Shown in pieces: positions 1 to 10,446 of a stretch of DNA of 64,000 nucleotides. Location of the stretch: NCBI GenBank assembly GCA_028023455.1, contig JAQFVV010000027.1, forward strand, positions 9,049,845 through 9,113,844, written 5' to 3'. The position numbers and the translations under genes are program-made. This DNA comes from Epiperipatus broadwayi. Taxonomy: Eukaryota > Onychophora > Udeonychophora > Euonychophora > Peripatidae. The stretch's first letter is position 1. Every line of letters starts with the position of its first letter. The notes below the pieces were generated by a model. It was given only the letters and a program-made list of their open reading frames with translations. It was not told the origin of the DNA and did no database searches.

Positions 1-240
1 TTGTTTTTTTAACCTCGACATAATCTAACTATAAAATAGTTCAAATTATAACTTGGGTATTTGGTATAATTGATAACAAGATAATTAGCTACTCACTACT
101 CCACTCCTAACATAATTTTTTGATAACCAATCAAGACTTGCAAGATTTTTTACAGTCTAATACTTAAAAAAAAAAAATTGCATTCTGGATATCCTGCTAT
201 TTGGTTTTAGTTTCTGAAGAGGGCTATCATCAGCTGAAAT

Positions 241-356
241 AGAATAAGCTGTACATTCTTCTGTTTAAACATGTGTTTTGTAGGATTAACTAAAACAATC
301 CTAAATAGATGGAGTTCTTAACACATGTTTAAACAGAAGAATGTACAGCTTATTCT
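241..356. repeat. Perfect 37-bp inverted repeat (hairpin)
   Basis: Positions 241-277 and 320-356 are exact reverse complements over 37 bp, separated by a 42-bp loop. The arms contain the segment CTGTTTAAACATGTGTT and its complement. There is no coding sequence nearby. The perfect identity, against 75-90% in the other foldbacks of this window, suggests a recent origin or gene conversion between the arms. It could be a short foldback element or a replication-slippage product. Confidence 0.9.
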
Positions 357-1000
357 GATACCTTTTAAATCAGAAAATCTTATTAGTCAACTATCTGAAA
401 AACTTTTTAAGCTTCAAAAACCAGGTAATGTGACTGGCACTCAGATGCACTATTCCTAAACACTATAATGTCTGTCTGTTTTATATGTGTTTCAGATGAT
501 ATCTTTCTGTAGTAAATGTTATATTAAAGACGCAGCATATAACTTTCTTTTTTGAATAACTGTAAATCTGGACTAGTCTTGGAAATGATATTGCAAAACA
601 AAACAAAGATGACTATTGAACCATAATAACAAAAATTAAGTATCTTAAAAAGGATTTAATTTGAGGTGGGATGATTAAATCAATCTATTTGACTGAAAGG
701 TTGAGCTACTTTGCAAAAGAAAAGCTTGCCCTAGATACTAATGAAAAAGTATTAGTGAAGGGACTGACTCATGGTGGTCCATTATTAGTTGATATGCATT
801 TCATGTGTATAAATTCCAAAGTTACTGCATTAACATTCATTCAACCAAGATGAATTGATATAAGATCTTTATTATTTAAATGATAATAACTGGATACCTA
901 TTTTCCACCATTAAATGGGATAGGTTGGAACTTATTTTCTTTAACAGCTTCACAAATCTTAATAAGCTCTTTTAGAAGTTATATTTCACCTTAATCAACA
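357..1000. other. Intergenic, nothing recognised
   Basis: AT-rich sequence without a recognisable gene or repeat. A 60-codon open frame at 671-853 has no family features and sits in ordinary AT-rich DNA, so it is not called. Confidence 0.5.
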
Positions 1001-1011
1001 GACACTAGATG

Positions 1012-1900
1012 ATAATGCTATACCCATATCCACAGACTAGTTTCTGGCTATTGGTCTTCATCAGTGATAAACTTTGGTCAATTGCACCTGTACACTAGAA
1101 ACCATCCTCAAGTCTTTTATACAAACAATCTAATAGTCAAAAATTCATAAACACTCCAAGGTTTTGAATCGAAGCCAACTTGCTTGCATTGTCTACCAGG
1201 TGTGATAGAGTGGATCCACAATCCAAGACCTTGAGCAGCAGTGTCTGCTGGTCTACCATTATGCTAAATCATGCAAAATACTATATATTATTATAGCCTG
1301 TTTTATTTTTAACTGCAAATTATTTTTTCTATTACCTTTACACTAAATGAGTGAAGTAATGGGAATGAATTACTATTTCCAAAAATACATATAATACAAG
1401 TAGACAAAATTATGTGGAGTTCTGTTGTTATATGCCATCCTAGACGAATAGTGAAATGTATTCACAATTAATCTGAAATGAAATTACCAAAACTAATAGT
1501 TTAATATCAAATGTATACAAATAAATAACCAAATTGTCTTGGGATATAAGAATTAGATATGGCTGTTTAGCATGTGATCGAAGTGGTCCACAGCTTCTTA
1601 CTGATAGAGGTCAAATAGCCAGACAACAGTTTAGAAATGTGAATATGGCACTATCATCTAAGGTTTATTGATTACTCAAGTTTATTGATAGATGGCTCTG
1701 GCATCAAAGACATACCGTTTCTCTTAATGAAAAGGTGACTGGTTCTCTTCCAATGCTTTCCACAGCACCATCTCTGAATCAATATAGGTTACCTAGAAAT
1801 ATAGTTTAGCTATTCACCACAATCATTTTAAGGTGGTAGCATGTTTGGGATATGAATTACATCATTAAATATGACAATATGTTTCATATCTTAACCCACA
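1012..1900. repeat. Degenerate copies of the ACTAGTTTCT/ACTAGATGGC foldback family
   Basis: Around 1,025-1,075 the words CCATATCCACAGACTAGTTTCT and CTTCATCAGTGAT match, in inverted orientation, the better-preserved copies at 21.2, 23.7 and 63.2 kb. A TGATTACTCAAG...GATGGCTCTGG terminal-type segment lies near 1,670-1,705. The stretch is interpreted as worn or partial copies of that family. Exact ends cannot be placed by eye. Confidence 0.45.
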
Positions 1901-2058
1901 ATTTAATGGGCAAGCCCGATGCATAGACAAGCTAGATTGGGGTTCTGTTAAATAGATGTCAGTTTTAGTTAACTAGTTTTGTATTTGGAATTATTATTAT
2001 CGATAAGAATGTATGGCTGATATCCATAAATTTGGGTTATGAGTTACATTGATGCTGA

Positions 2059-2286
2059 TTTAGAGGGCGCTCACCATCATTTTGAATTCTAAGGAACACC
2101 CAAAATCACCACTGACACCCAAGTGATAAATGACATCGAATAATCTACATGGAATCTCTTGAATATGTCAGCAGTGTTTTGGGGTGACATTAAAATTCAA
2201 AATGACATAGAATAATCCACACAGGATTGCTTGGAGGTGTCAGCAGTGACCCTTAGAATCCAAAATAATGGTGAGTGCAATCTAAA
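2059..2286. mobile_element. 228-bp MITE with about 90-bp terminal inverted repeats
   Basis: The left end begins TTTAGAGGGCGCTCACCATC and the right end is the complement of TTTAGATTGCACTCACCATT. Similarity continues inward through TTCTAAGG, CACTG(C/A)TGACACC and the AATAATC/TGACAT segment. It is non-coding. A solo end of the same family lies at about 4,005-4,071. The terminal inverted repeats are seen directly; the target-site duplication could not be fixed. Confidence 0.75.
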
Positions 2287-2563
2287 TACTAAAAGCTTAT
2301 ATCATCTAAAATATGAATTGTATTGCAATAATGATGGCATGAAGTGCCAAAGTATACAGGAAAGAGAAGGATGTTTTCCATGATATGAAGTATCATCCAA
2401 AAAATGCAGAAGTCTGACCAAACCAAGCATATAATTTTGAAATATTAAAGACCTATAACTTCTAAAATACAAATTTTATTACAATATATGCTCATAACCA
2501 TATGAAATAAAGCACATTAATTTTATAATTAATTATAAATTTATTTAACGCACATTGATTATG

Positions 2564-2960
2564 TAAGTAATATTTTCTAAGGCATTAAACCTAAAGCATG
2601 TGTGGTTGAAAATGTGAAGGTAGGGATCTCTACAGGTCTTAACCACAACTTTAAATTATTGTAATATATTTCTAACTATAAGATCTTTCCATTGACTCAT
2701 TGTAAATCGAAAGATTTCATGAGTACTAATGTATAATAGGAACTGTGGACTTAATCAGTGATGTATTGAATAGCTTCACGCTCTCAGATCTAACTGCTTC
2801 AGCTTCACCTATTTATATAGAAAGAAATAGGTTAAAGTAAAGAAGGGTTCCCCTCTTTTCTTCCAATGCATAAGCTTGTGGTTAAGACCTGTAGAGGTCC
2901 CTACCTTTGCATTTTCAACCGCACATGCTTTAGGTTTAATGCCTTAGCAAATATTACTTT
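2564..2960. repeat. Foldback repeat with about 85-bp arms
   Basis: Arms 2,564-2,650 and 2,876-2,960 are inverted copies sharing CTAAGGCATTAAACCTAAAG and CTACAGGTCTTAACCACAA, with about 90% identity by eye. The loop of about 225 bp has no coding sequence. It sits at the centre of the larger concentric inverted structure. Confidence 0.8.
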
Positions 2961-4349
2961 TATAATTAATTGGATTTTTTTTCTTACCAGAAAGAAACTC
3001 TGATATTCTATGATTCCTTTGTTCCATAGAAAAAAATTTGGAGATTAAGTAGTTCACATTTGATCTCCTGATATGGATATTGGATCTCCACTTGATCACA
3101 TGATGCCCTTATGGTCTCTTGAAAGTGATAGAAATCTATATATCTCTTTGCATAATTTTCTATTTATTAACACTGAGATGACTTTTACCATCAACAAATG
3201 AACATGGAAATATGTTTTAAAAAAATATTTACAGATTTTAATAAAAATTTGTTGATTATTTCAAATATAAACAATGTATTAGGTTTTAAATAAGATAAAC
3301 ACAAACCTTTTCACTGTTGGCAAAAAACATTAGCATCTTTGATAAATTTAATGAATAAATCTCTCTCATTTAATTTATTTTATCCATCCACCAGCGAATA
3401 ATGACATGTGAGAAATGAAGCATACAACATTACTTGCTTTGGTAAGAAAAACAACTGATTTATTAATTTTTTATTAATTGTAAAATTAATATTCTTTACT
3501 TTAGACAATTATTCTTTTGGCTAATGTTAAGATAAAATGCAATTTATTATTAATTGTAGAATTAATATGCTTTGGCAGTTGTTTATATGTTTATTCAACA
3601 TTGATGTTATTTCAACATGTGATTATAGGCCTATATTGTGATAAAATTCATATTTTAGAAGTTATAAGCTTTTAATATTTCGAAATTATAAGCTTGGTTT
3701 GATCAATTTTATGTTTATTAAACGTGTTTTTTAATTAATATATGTGTCCATTATTTTTTTTTCATTTACTTTTTCTGTTTAAGTATTTTAAATTTATATT
3801 TTAGAAATTATAAGCTTTTAGTATTTAAAAATTTATTCATTCCTCCCATTGCTTATATTTTGTATATTTTAGTCATGTGATTTGATCAAGCATAGTTGTA
3901 CAAATTTTTTTTTTTTCAATTTTCTAATTATTTATGTAAATTGCGATTTTGTAACAAATAGTCAGATCATGACTATATATGGATTATTCAATGTCAATTT
4001 ATAATTTCAATGTATCAGCAGTGGTTTTGAGCAGTCTTTAGAATTCAAAATGGGTATGAGTACACTCTAAGTCAGTACCATTCAAACAGTTAATTTTAAT
4101 AGTATTCTATATTAATAGTATCAAATAGAAATTATTTAAAAATATTGAATCATTGCACCACTGCATATTATATATGTGCATAATTAAAATTAAATTAATC
4201 TAATAAAATTTGGAAAGATTTATTTACCATAAGTGAATTTTGAAATATGAATTTTTTTCTACGGTAGTTTGTTTAAAATTAATAAAAGTAAAATATTGAT
4301 TGCAAAAGTATATTTTGTGTATATTATAAGAATAACACGAATACATACA

Positions 4350-4950
4350 CGTGGCATAATAAGAATGATTTTCATTTTATATTAGTTTTGGCTGTGAGCA
4401 AATAAACACATCCAATATTATATACATATATTTGTAAAAGTGAACATTAGAAAGTTTAAAATTAGGACATAAATATAATGACAAAGGAAGAATTTTGATG
4501 AGAATTTGGAATATGTTTAGCTAAAGTAAGACAGGGTGGGTTAGATACTTAATAAGAATAAAGAATTAATAGTTAATAAAGTTTTATAGGACAGAAATTT
4601 GGTTAAATTTGGAAAATAGAATTTATATTTTGTGTGTTCTTTTTAATTTCATTATGAGACTGACATGCCAATAGATATGTAAATATTGATGAGGGTGATA
4701 TTAGAAATGAAAGAAAATCAACAGGATCTAAAGAAAAATATGGAAGAGATGAATCAAAGGATAGACAAAATAAAGCAGGAGTTATAAAAAGGGCATTGAT
4801 TTGCACACAAAAATCAAGGGAGGAACTATACTAATACTAAAAGGAAGTTGTCTGGTGTGGTGAGCAATATGATTATCGAGGACGAAGAAAATACATCAAG
4901 GCAAGTTATCAAACCTATCCATTAATTAACATGGAAGTGGAATAACTGAA
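4350..4950 (+). pseudogene. Possible gag region of the gypsy element
   Basis: Around 4,690-4,790 the + strand has a charged, Glu/Lys/Gln-rich frame including EEMNQRIDKIKQEL, a heptad-like pattern common in the coiled-coil part of LTR-retrotransposon Gag proteins. The frame is short and closed by stops. Assignment rests mainly on its position immediately 5' of the protease trace. Confidence 0.4.
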
Positions 4951-4957
4951 AACCAGA

Positions 4958-5450
4958 ACACCATTTGATATAGGCAGCTAGGTTTCCCTGATCTCTAAGA
5001 ACTTTTTGCACAAATTAAAGCTCAAGGTGAGTATTTATTAACATTGCTGATCAAGTAGGCACAAATAATCTTGGTCAATGGAAAGAAAACTATGATTGAA
5101 ACTGTCCACATGGATGAATATACAATTAGGGTCTGCAATAGTTAATTATGTGTTCTTGATAGGATCATATTAATATAGTAGTGCTATGAACCAATTTCTT
5201 ATGCAAACATAAATGCATATTTAATTATCAAAAGGGAGTACTATATGAACACCTTGGATTTTTGGATGTGGAAAAAGGATTGGTGCAAGTAAATAGTATA
5301 TATCCTGTAATGACCAATGAGATACAACTGAAAGTGAAAGGGTCAGCTCTCACTATGATACAGGATCAAGAGAATTTAAGAGAAATCCTGGTGAAATACT
5401 CATCTGTATTTTCCAATAAACCAGGAGAAATACAGAAGTAGGTGTGCACT
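4958..5450 (+). pseudogene. Gypsy protease and protease-RT linker remnant
   Basis: At 4,958 the + frame reads TPFDIGS, stop, VSLISKNFLH. This corresponds to the aspartic protease signature (normally D-T/S-G) followed by the usual V-S-L/I segment, with the central residue changed to Ile and a stop directly after. Around 5,385-5,445 the text LVKYSSVFSNKPGEI matches the conserved pre-RT segment (Y-x-D/S-V-F-x-x-x-P-G). Both are typical of Ty3/gypsy Pol. No intact protease can be made. Confidence 0.65.
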
Positions 5451-5606
5451 GAATCCGTATCAAAGAGGAGACACATTTTCAGAAATAGATTTACCCAGTC
5501 CCATTTCAATACTGCAAAGAATTAGAGGTGCAATTTCAGCAAATGTTCAAGTGCAAGTGGGGAGGGATTGCAAAAGCCTCATCATCCTATAACAGTACAT
5601 TAATAA

Positions 5607-5999
5607 TTGGTGAAAAAGAAGGATGGGACTGTTAGACTATATTTAAATGCCAGAGGCTTAAATGTTATTAATATACCAGAGATGAATATTTTATCTCCTA
5701 ATCAGGAGGTATTGTTGAAGTTAAAGACACCATACTTGATCTGACCTCCAGCTTTTGGAAGATTGCATTGTGTACCCAAGACCAAAGGTATACTGTTTGC
5801 AAGTATAGTGGATATGCACATGCCTTCCAGTAGGTACCATTCAGGCCAATCAATAGTGATATAGATATATTAAGATATTTAGACAAGGTTTTGTCAAAAG
5901 AGTTAAAAGTGGTTATTATCTTATATATGAACAATTTGTTATTGCATCACGAACAGTGCAGGAACATATGCAACATTTAACCATGTTTTTCCACAAATG

Positions 6000-6000
<1 letters not shown>
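5607..6000 (+). pseudogene. Gypsy reverse transcriptase remnant, catalytic YxDD changed to YMNN
   Basis: The block starts at 5,607 with KKKDGTVRLYLNARGLN, the canonical K-D-G-x-x-R-x-x-x-D-x-R-x-L-N motif (with D to N). After a frame change comes ILDLTSSFWKIAL, matching the L-D-L-x-x-G/S-F/Y-W/H-Q-I motif. There is an in-frame stop after GYAHAFQ. The catalytic box reads VVIILYMNNLLL at about 5,909-5,944, so both metal-binding aspartates are asparagine. These features together show a dead RT fragment. The following segment is disrupted by a TA-rich palindrome. Confidence 0.8.
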
Positions 6001-6001
<1 letters not shown>

Positions 6002-6030
<29 letters not shown>

Positions 6031-6041
6031 TGAAAGATTTA

Positions 6042-6086
<45 letters not shown>

Positions 6087-6098
6087 CTAAATCTTTCA
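6002..6098. repeat. (TA)n tracts with a palindrome TGAAAGATTTAGTT / AACTAAATCTTTCA
   Basis: An AT dinucleotide run from 6,004 is followed by the 14-mer TGAAAGATTTAGTT at 6,031-6,044, a second long TA run, and the exact complement at 6,085-6,098. The structure interrupts the gypsy RT/RNase H coding text, so it is an insertion or local expansion after the element landed. Confidence 0.85.
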
Positions 6099-6129
6099 GA
6101 AAAGTCAATTTATGAAGGAGAAAATCCTG

Positions 6130-6770
6130 CTCTTAGGGCATTTAATCAATCAACAAGGGATTAAGCCACATCCAGACAAAATTTTAGCCAACTATTTTCC
6201 GATGCAACAAACAGGAAACAATTGAGACCTTTTGAGGGCTGTGTAATTCTTATCAGTGTCTTTATTTGAATTTTGCTAAAGACACAGCTTCACTACTCAG
6301 CTTACTATGCAAGTGACAGTAGTGGAATTGGTTGCCCACACTGGATACTGATATCCAGATGGTTAAAGAACACTTCTTGAGAATCATTATATTGTCTTAT
6401 CCAGACTTTGTTCAGCCATTTTATCTACAGACCGACAGTAGCAACAATTGATTAAGGGCCATATTGTTCCAAGTCAATGAATGAAGAACAGCACATGCAA
6501 GTGCTGTACAGGGTCAGGAAAGGTGCAGAACTAAATTATACTTTGACTGAAAATGAATTACTAACCATAGTATGAATTTGTGGAAAATTTAAGCAATTTC
6601 TGTTGACTCGCGAGCTCATTATTATAATGGACCATAAGTGCCTAGGATTTCTAAACAGCAGTTACTTAAGTAATGACTAATTAAAATAATGGAGTCTGTT
6701 CCTGCAGAAGTTTCAATTACAAAGTAATTCACTATGTGGCAGATATTTTGAGCCAAAATCTGGTAAAAAT
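6130..6770 (+). pseudogene. Gypsy RT thumb/RNase H remnant
   Basis: The + strand has fragments of the RNase H region in order. A degenerate P-F-x-L-x-T-D segment occurs near 6,405-6,440. AELNYTLTENELLTIV at about 6,525-6,570 matches the Y-x-x-x-E-x-E-x-L-A/T-x-V motif. GKFKQFLLTRELIIIMDHKC at about 6,580-6,640 matches the R-x-x-L-x-G-x-x-F-x-I-x-T-D-H-x-x-L motif. Frames change several times. Position between RT and integrase supports the call. Confidence 0.65.
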
Positions 6771-7059
6771 CACAAAACAAAATTCAATTGAGAATAAGGG
6801 AATAAACACTATCTCTTTAGCCATTGATGAGTCAATGAAGGAGGACCTTAAAATTTAAGCAACTTCCAGAGGACTGACCCTAACTATACATGTATATTTG
6901 ATATGTTGGAAAGAAATAGGATAGGTGAGGAACAAAGCCAGAGAATTCAGAGAATATTCCACTAGCATAAGATAATAAATAATTTGTTGTGTTATAGAAC
7001 TAACTATCCTAACAATGCCTGGAAGTTGCTCATTCCTAAGAAGATGTGAGTATGCTTAA

Positions 7060-7990
7060 TTACATATATGCATTGTTTATATGGGCACTATGGGCCACAG
7101 AAGATGGGACATTTTTCATTGGCCAGGCATGTAGCTAATGTTCTCTTTGTGTTGCAGACATATCTGAAATGCTCCAAAACAAAGCTGCCCATTGAGTCTT
7201 ATAAAGGAATCAACCGATCTATCATACTGCAAGTAACTAATGAAATATTGGCCATTGACTATTTTGGACCACTGCCAGCCTTTTGACAATTTAAATATTT
7301 GGTGGTAACATATGATTTGTTTTCTAAATACTTTACTATATATCCATTACAATAGGCAGATGTAACAAGCACCATTACAGTCTTATTAAGCCAGAAATTT
7401 CCATCCAAAGGTATGAACATGCCAAGTGATCTTAATAGATCATGGCTCACTATTTATGTCTAAAGAATGAAAAACATGAATGGATAAAAATGGAATGTAT
7501 CATATAATGGCATCAATCAGAAATCCTCAATACAATCCTTGCGAGATAGTTATGAGGGAGTTTAACCAATTATTCTGGTTATATGCAAATAAGAATCATC
7601 AAGCCTAGGTTAACCAAACACAAATGGTGATGAACTATATTAAGAGAGCATATAATGAGTCAACAGGATTTACTCCACTATGGCTGTATTTTGATAACCA
7701 TGTTGCACCATTGATAAAAACAATATTACCGGTCACCCAAGAAGAAGAAATAAATACAGCAAAGGAACAAGGAAAGGCTTGCTCCTGATTGAAAAAGATG
7801 GCTGAAAAGTGTAGAAGAAAAGGAGCATGGACACCTTGACAATTCAATATGGGTGATCAAGTGTTTATCAGGACACCCCATGTCAGCTACCCAATGCAAA
7901 ATCAATACAAATTTTTTTTCATGTATGAAGATCCATTCACAATTTAAAAAGAAAATAGGACACTTTTCTACTGGTGGGTAAACCGGGTAT
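7060..7990 (+). pseudogene. Gypsy integrase remnant (zinc finger, DDE core, C-terminus)
   Basis: YGHYGPQKM at 7,080-7,106 marks the H2C2 zinc-binding region, although only one of the two usual cysteines is obvious (YLKC). AIDYFGPLPAF at about 7,252-7,284 is the first catalytic Asp with the G-P-L-P motif. ILIDHGSLFMS near 7,428-7,460 gives the second Asp in another frame. NPCEIVMREF near 7,530-7,560 contains the catalytic Glu. RAYNESTGFTP follows, and KFFFMYEDPFTI near 7,908-7,943 matches the conserved K-F-x-x-x-Y-E-G-P-F C-terminal box. All landmarks are in order but spread over several frames with stops. Confidence 0.75.
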
Positions 7991-8039
7991 AAGGAGAACA
8001 TATAATGCCTGAAGGGTACATCCCTTTATAGAGTAACCA

Positions 8040-9550
8040 AGAATTCAGATATATAAGATGTTTTTTTTATAACTAATTTTTAAATATGTATATTATATTG
8101 TACTAACCAAATAATATCATTTGGGGGGGGGGGGCAGGGTTTAGAGATTTGAAGTTATATATATATGCACACATATATATATACTTCATGTTAGAATGTT
8201 AAAAATTACAAAAAAAATTAAATTTAAAAGTTTTAATAATTTTTTATAAATAAAAATTAAATATATATTGTAAATGCACAGATAAATGTATATGATATAA
8301 TTAATTATAAAGTTGTTTTGTGTTAAATGCAAAATATTTTCTAAAATTTAAAAAGATAATTGATTCTAAATTTAGCTAAAAGTATTTTTAAAAAAGGTGT
8401 TTTTGTTTAACAATAAAAAAGGTAGAAATGACATTCTAAGAAAATGCTCATAAACAGATTACTAGATTAAAGTTTAAGGAGATAAATAATTAATATAATG
8501 TAAATAAAAAGGCTGTTATTCCTTTCAAAAATAAGAGCTTGCAAATACAGTATTGAACAAATAAATTCGAACCTCAGTGAAAGTAATGGAATTATTTATA
8601 GCCAATAAACCAGGATCCAAATGACAAGAAATCGATCTTAATTTTACTGATAAGATAGCTACAAACACATATAAATAGTGCTGAAAATTACTGTGGTTTT
8701 TATTCTGGGTTCATTATTATTATCCTATCTTTATTCTGCCAATATTATTGATTCTGCTTTAATTAATTTTTACTTGCTACCTATATGAAGTCTACTATGT
8801 AAGAGTAGAGAAGCCACTATCTGCTTCATTCTGTCAAGCTGACAGAGGGAAGGCTAAAAACTCATCACTGAGGCCCATCACTGAGGCACATAAAAAAAGC
8901 CATCAATAACAGAAAAAATCATCCAAACATTTGTCCACTGTGTATCTACCTTAGAAAAGGAAATGGCTGATGACCAGTGCTACAGGAAGAACCCAGTCAC
9001 CAAACCAAGACTTAATTGATATCTGTGCATCCAAAATGAATGTGAACTAGTGATTTAAACTTTCCACTATAGTTATGGTATTAAGAATCAAATCCACCAA
9101 TACCTGTTATATCTGACCTTGCCTCCAAAAGGCTGACTATTTAATGGCAGATCCCCTACCTTCTGGAAACATGCAGATGTTAACAAACCTGTAAGCCTAA
9201 CCAAACACAAAAATACCTAAAGACTGAACCTGAACTTTTGAAAGAACAAGTATAAACTTTAAACTAATCTTTAGTCAATTATTGTCTTCTATCTAATGAA
9301 ATATCTAAATGAATAGGTATTTACTTAATCTGTTTATGAACAGGTATGGCAAAAGATTGTAGTTTGTTCTATTTAAATATCATGTCACAATTTAGTCAGT
9401 GCTAATTGTAATAAATTACTTTATAAATGGCAATTAGCTTGTAAGCACGTACTCTTGCCATGCTGCTTAATGTTGTATATTAGTTAAATTATTAGTTAAT
9501 AAATTTATGTTAAATCAGTAACATTTTAAAGTTATGAATGAGGTGTAAGT
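8040..9550. other. 3' part of the gypsy element or later insertions, no gene recognised
   Basis: This AT-rich stretch has a G12 run at 8,123-8,134 that could be a polypurine tract, a TA-rich imperfect palindrome at 8,158-8,186, and a less AT-rich patch at about 8,800-9,240 with no frame I can identify. A direct duplication (CATCACTGAGGC twice) lies near 8,865-8,887. The end of the element's internal region falls somewhere here. Confidence 0.4.
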
Positions 9551-9554
9551 CTGC

Positions 9555-10330
9555 TGCATAGATAAGCTAGATTGGGGTTCTGTTAAATAGATGTCAGTTT
9601 TAGCTAACTATTCTTGCATTTGAGTTACTATAATCAATAAGAATGTATGGCTGATATCCATCAATTCAGGTTATGGGTTGCATCTGATTCTCATTCTTAT
9701 ATAACATGTTAGTATTAGATGATTGTAACATCATTTGCGTTTGCTGATCCCTTACAATCCTTATTTTCTTTAAATAGTGATGTGTGGTAGACAATCAAGT
9801 TCTACTATAGGCCATCCATTTTTTTCATACTTGTTGCATAGTGATACATATGCAAACACCAGTTACTCTATGCTATATACATTGTAGAAGTTTAATTCTT
9901 ACCTTAGATATATAATCTCTCCGTATGCGCATTCTTATAAAGCTGTTGTAGTACAGATGTGATTTCCTCTATTTTACAATTATTTTCTTACCTATTGTGT
10001 ACTAATAATATAACCTGTAATTGGTTGCAGCAGTCATGTAGTAGGATTAGCTTTAATTTATAAGCATGTATCAGTTAGGATTCAGTACAGTAGATTGGAA
10101 TCCATTCAAATCATTAACTTTAATAGTATTCTACATTGATAGTATCAAATAGGAATTATTTTAAAATATTGAATCATTACGCCACCATATATTATATCTG
10201 TGCATAATTAAAATTAAATTAAATTAATCTAATAAAATTGGAAAAGGTTTATTTACCGTGAATTTATAAATTAATTATCTAAAGTCACGCCAGTATATAT
10301 TTTGTGTTGTATATACATGAATAAATAGTG
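9555..10330 (+). repeat. Putative 3' LTR of the gypsy element
   Basis: 9,556-9,691 and 10,100-10,250 match the two halves of the left flank (1,921-2,056 and 4,078-4,230) in the same order and orientation. Divergence between the copies is roughly 10-15% by eye over the first 136 bp. A TG start (TGCATAGA) is available in both copies, but a clear CA end or target duplication was not found. An RTE element begins about 100 bp further on. Confidence 0.5.
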
Positions 10331-10414
10331 TTGTCTCATTATTTTTGGCAGTTTGTAATCTTTGTTCGCAATCAATAACTTAATAACTGAAACACAGCTT
10401 ACTATATACCTGTC

Positions 10415-10445
10415 TATATATATATATATCATCATCATCATCATT
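10415..10445. repeat. (TA)n plus (ATC)n tail at the LINE 3' end
   Basis: Seven TA units are followed by five or six ATC units, that is (GAT)n on the - strand immediately after the LINE stop codon. Short tandem tails instead of poly(A) are typical of RTE LINEs. This marks the 3' terminus of the element. Confidence 0.85.
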
Positions 10446-10446
10446 A

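Larger units (their letters stand above)
2059..4071. mobile_element. Concentric foldback element (about 2 kb) with MITE-type ends
   Basis: The outer ends are inverted: TTTAGAGGGCGCTCACCATC at 2,059 pairs with the complement of sequence ending at 4,071, including the shared core ATTTTGAATTCTAA. Further inverted pairs lie inside it: 2,414-2,495 with 3,610-3,698, and 2,564-2,650 with 2,876-2,960. The left end by itself (2,059-2,286) is also a complete 228-bp MITE with long terminal inverted repeats. No transposase frame was seen. It is nested in the putative 5' LTR. Confidence 0.7.
1920..4345 (+). repeat. Putative 5' LTR, split by a nested foldback insertion
   Basis: The first about 136 bp (1,921-2,056) align without gaps to 9,556-9,691, sharing for example AAGCTAGATTGGGGTTCTGT. 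The matching resumes at about 4,078, where AATAGTATTCTA and AATTAAAATTAAATTAATCT are shared with 10,100-10,250. The intervening 2 kb is a foldback element. About 400 bp of the right-hand copy (9,692-10,100) has no counterpart here, so a deletion accompanied the insertion or the right copy also gained sequence. The alternative is an unrelated dispersed repeat pair that happens to bracket the gypsy core. Confidence 0.5.
1920..10330 (+). mobile_element. Decayed Ty3/gypsy LTR retrotransposon
   Basis: Protease, reverse transcriptase, RNase H and integrase traces occur in canonical gypsy order on the + strand between about 4.95 and 8.0 kb, broken by many stops and frame changes. Two flanking regions resemble each other in the same order and orientation: 1,921-2,056 matches 9,556-9,691, and about 4,078-4,230 matches 10,100-10,250. 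They are therefore read as LTR remnants. The left copy is expanded by a foldback insertion at 2,059-4,071. A polypurine-like G12 run sits at 8,123-8,134 after the integrase end, so the right boundary of the internal region, and hence the true LTR length, is uncertain. The domain order is seen directly. The LTR assignment is inference. Confidence 0.8.
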
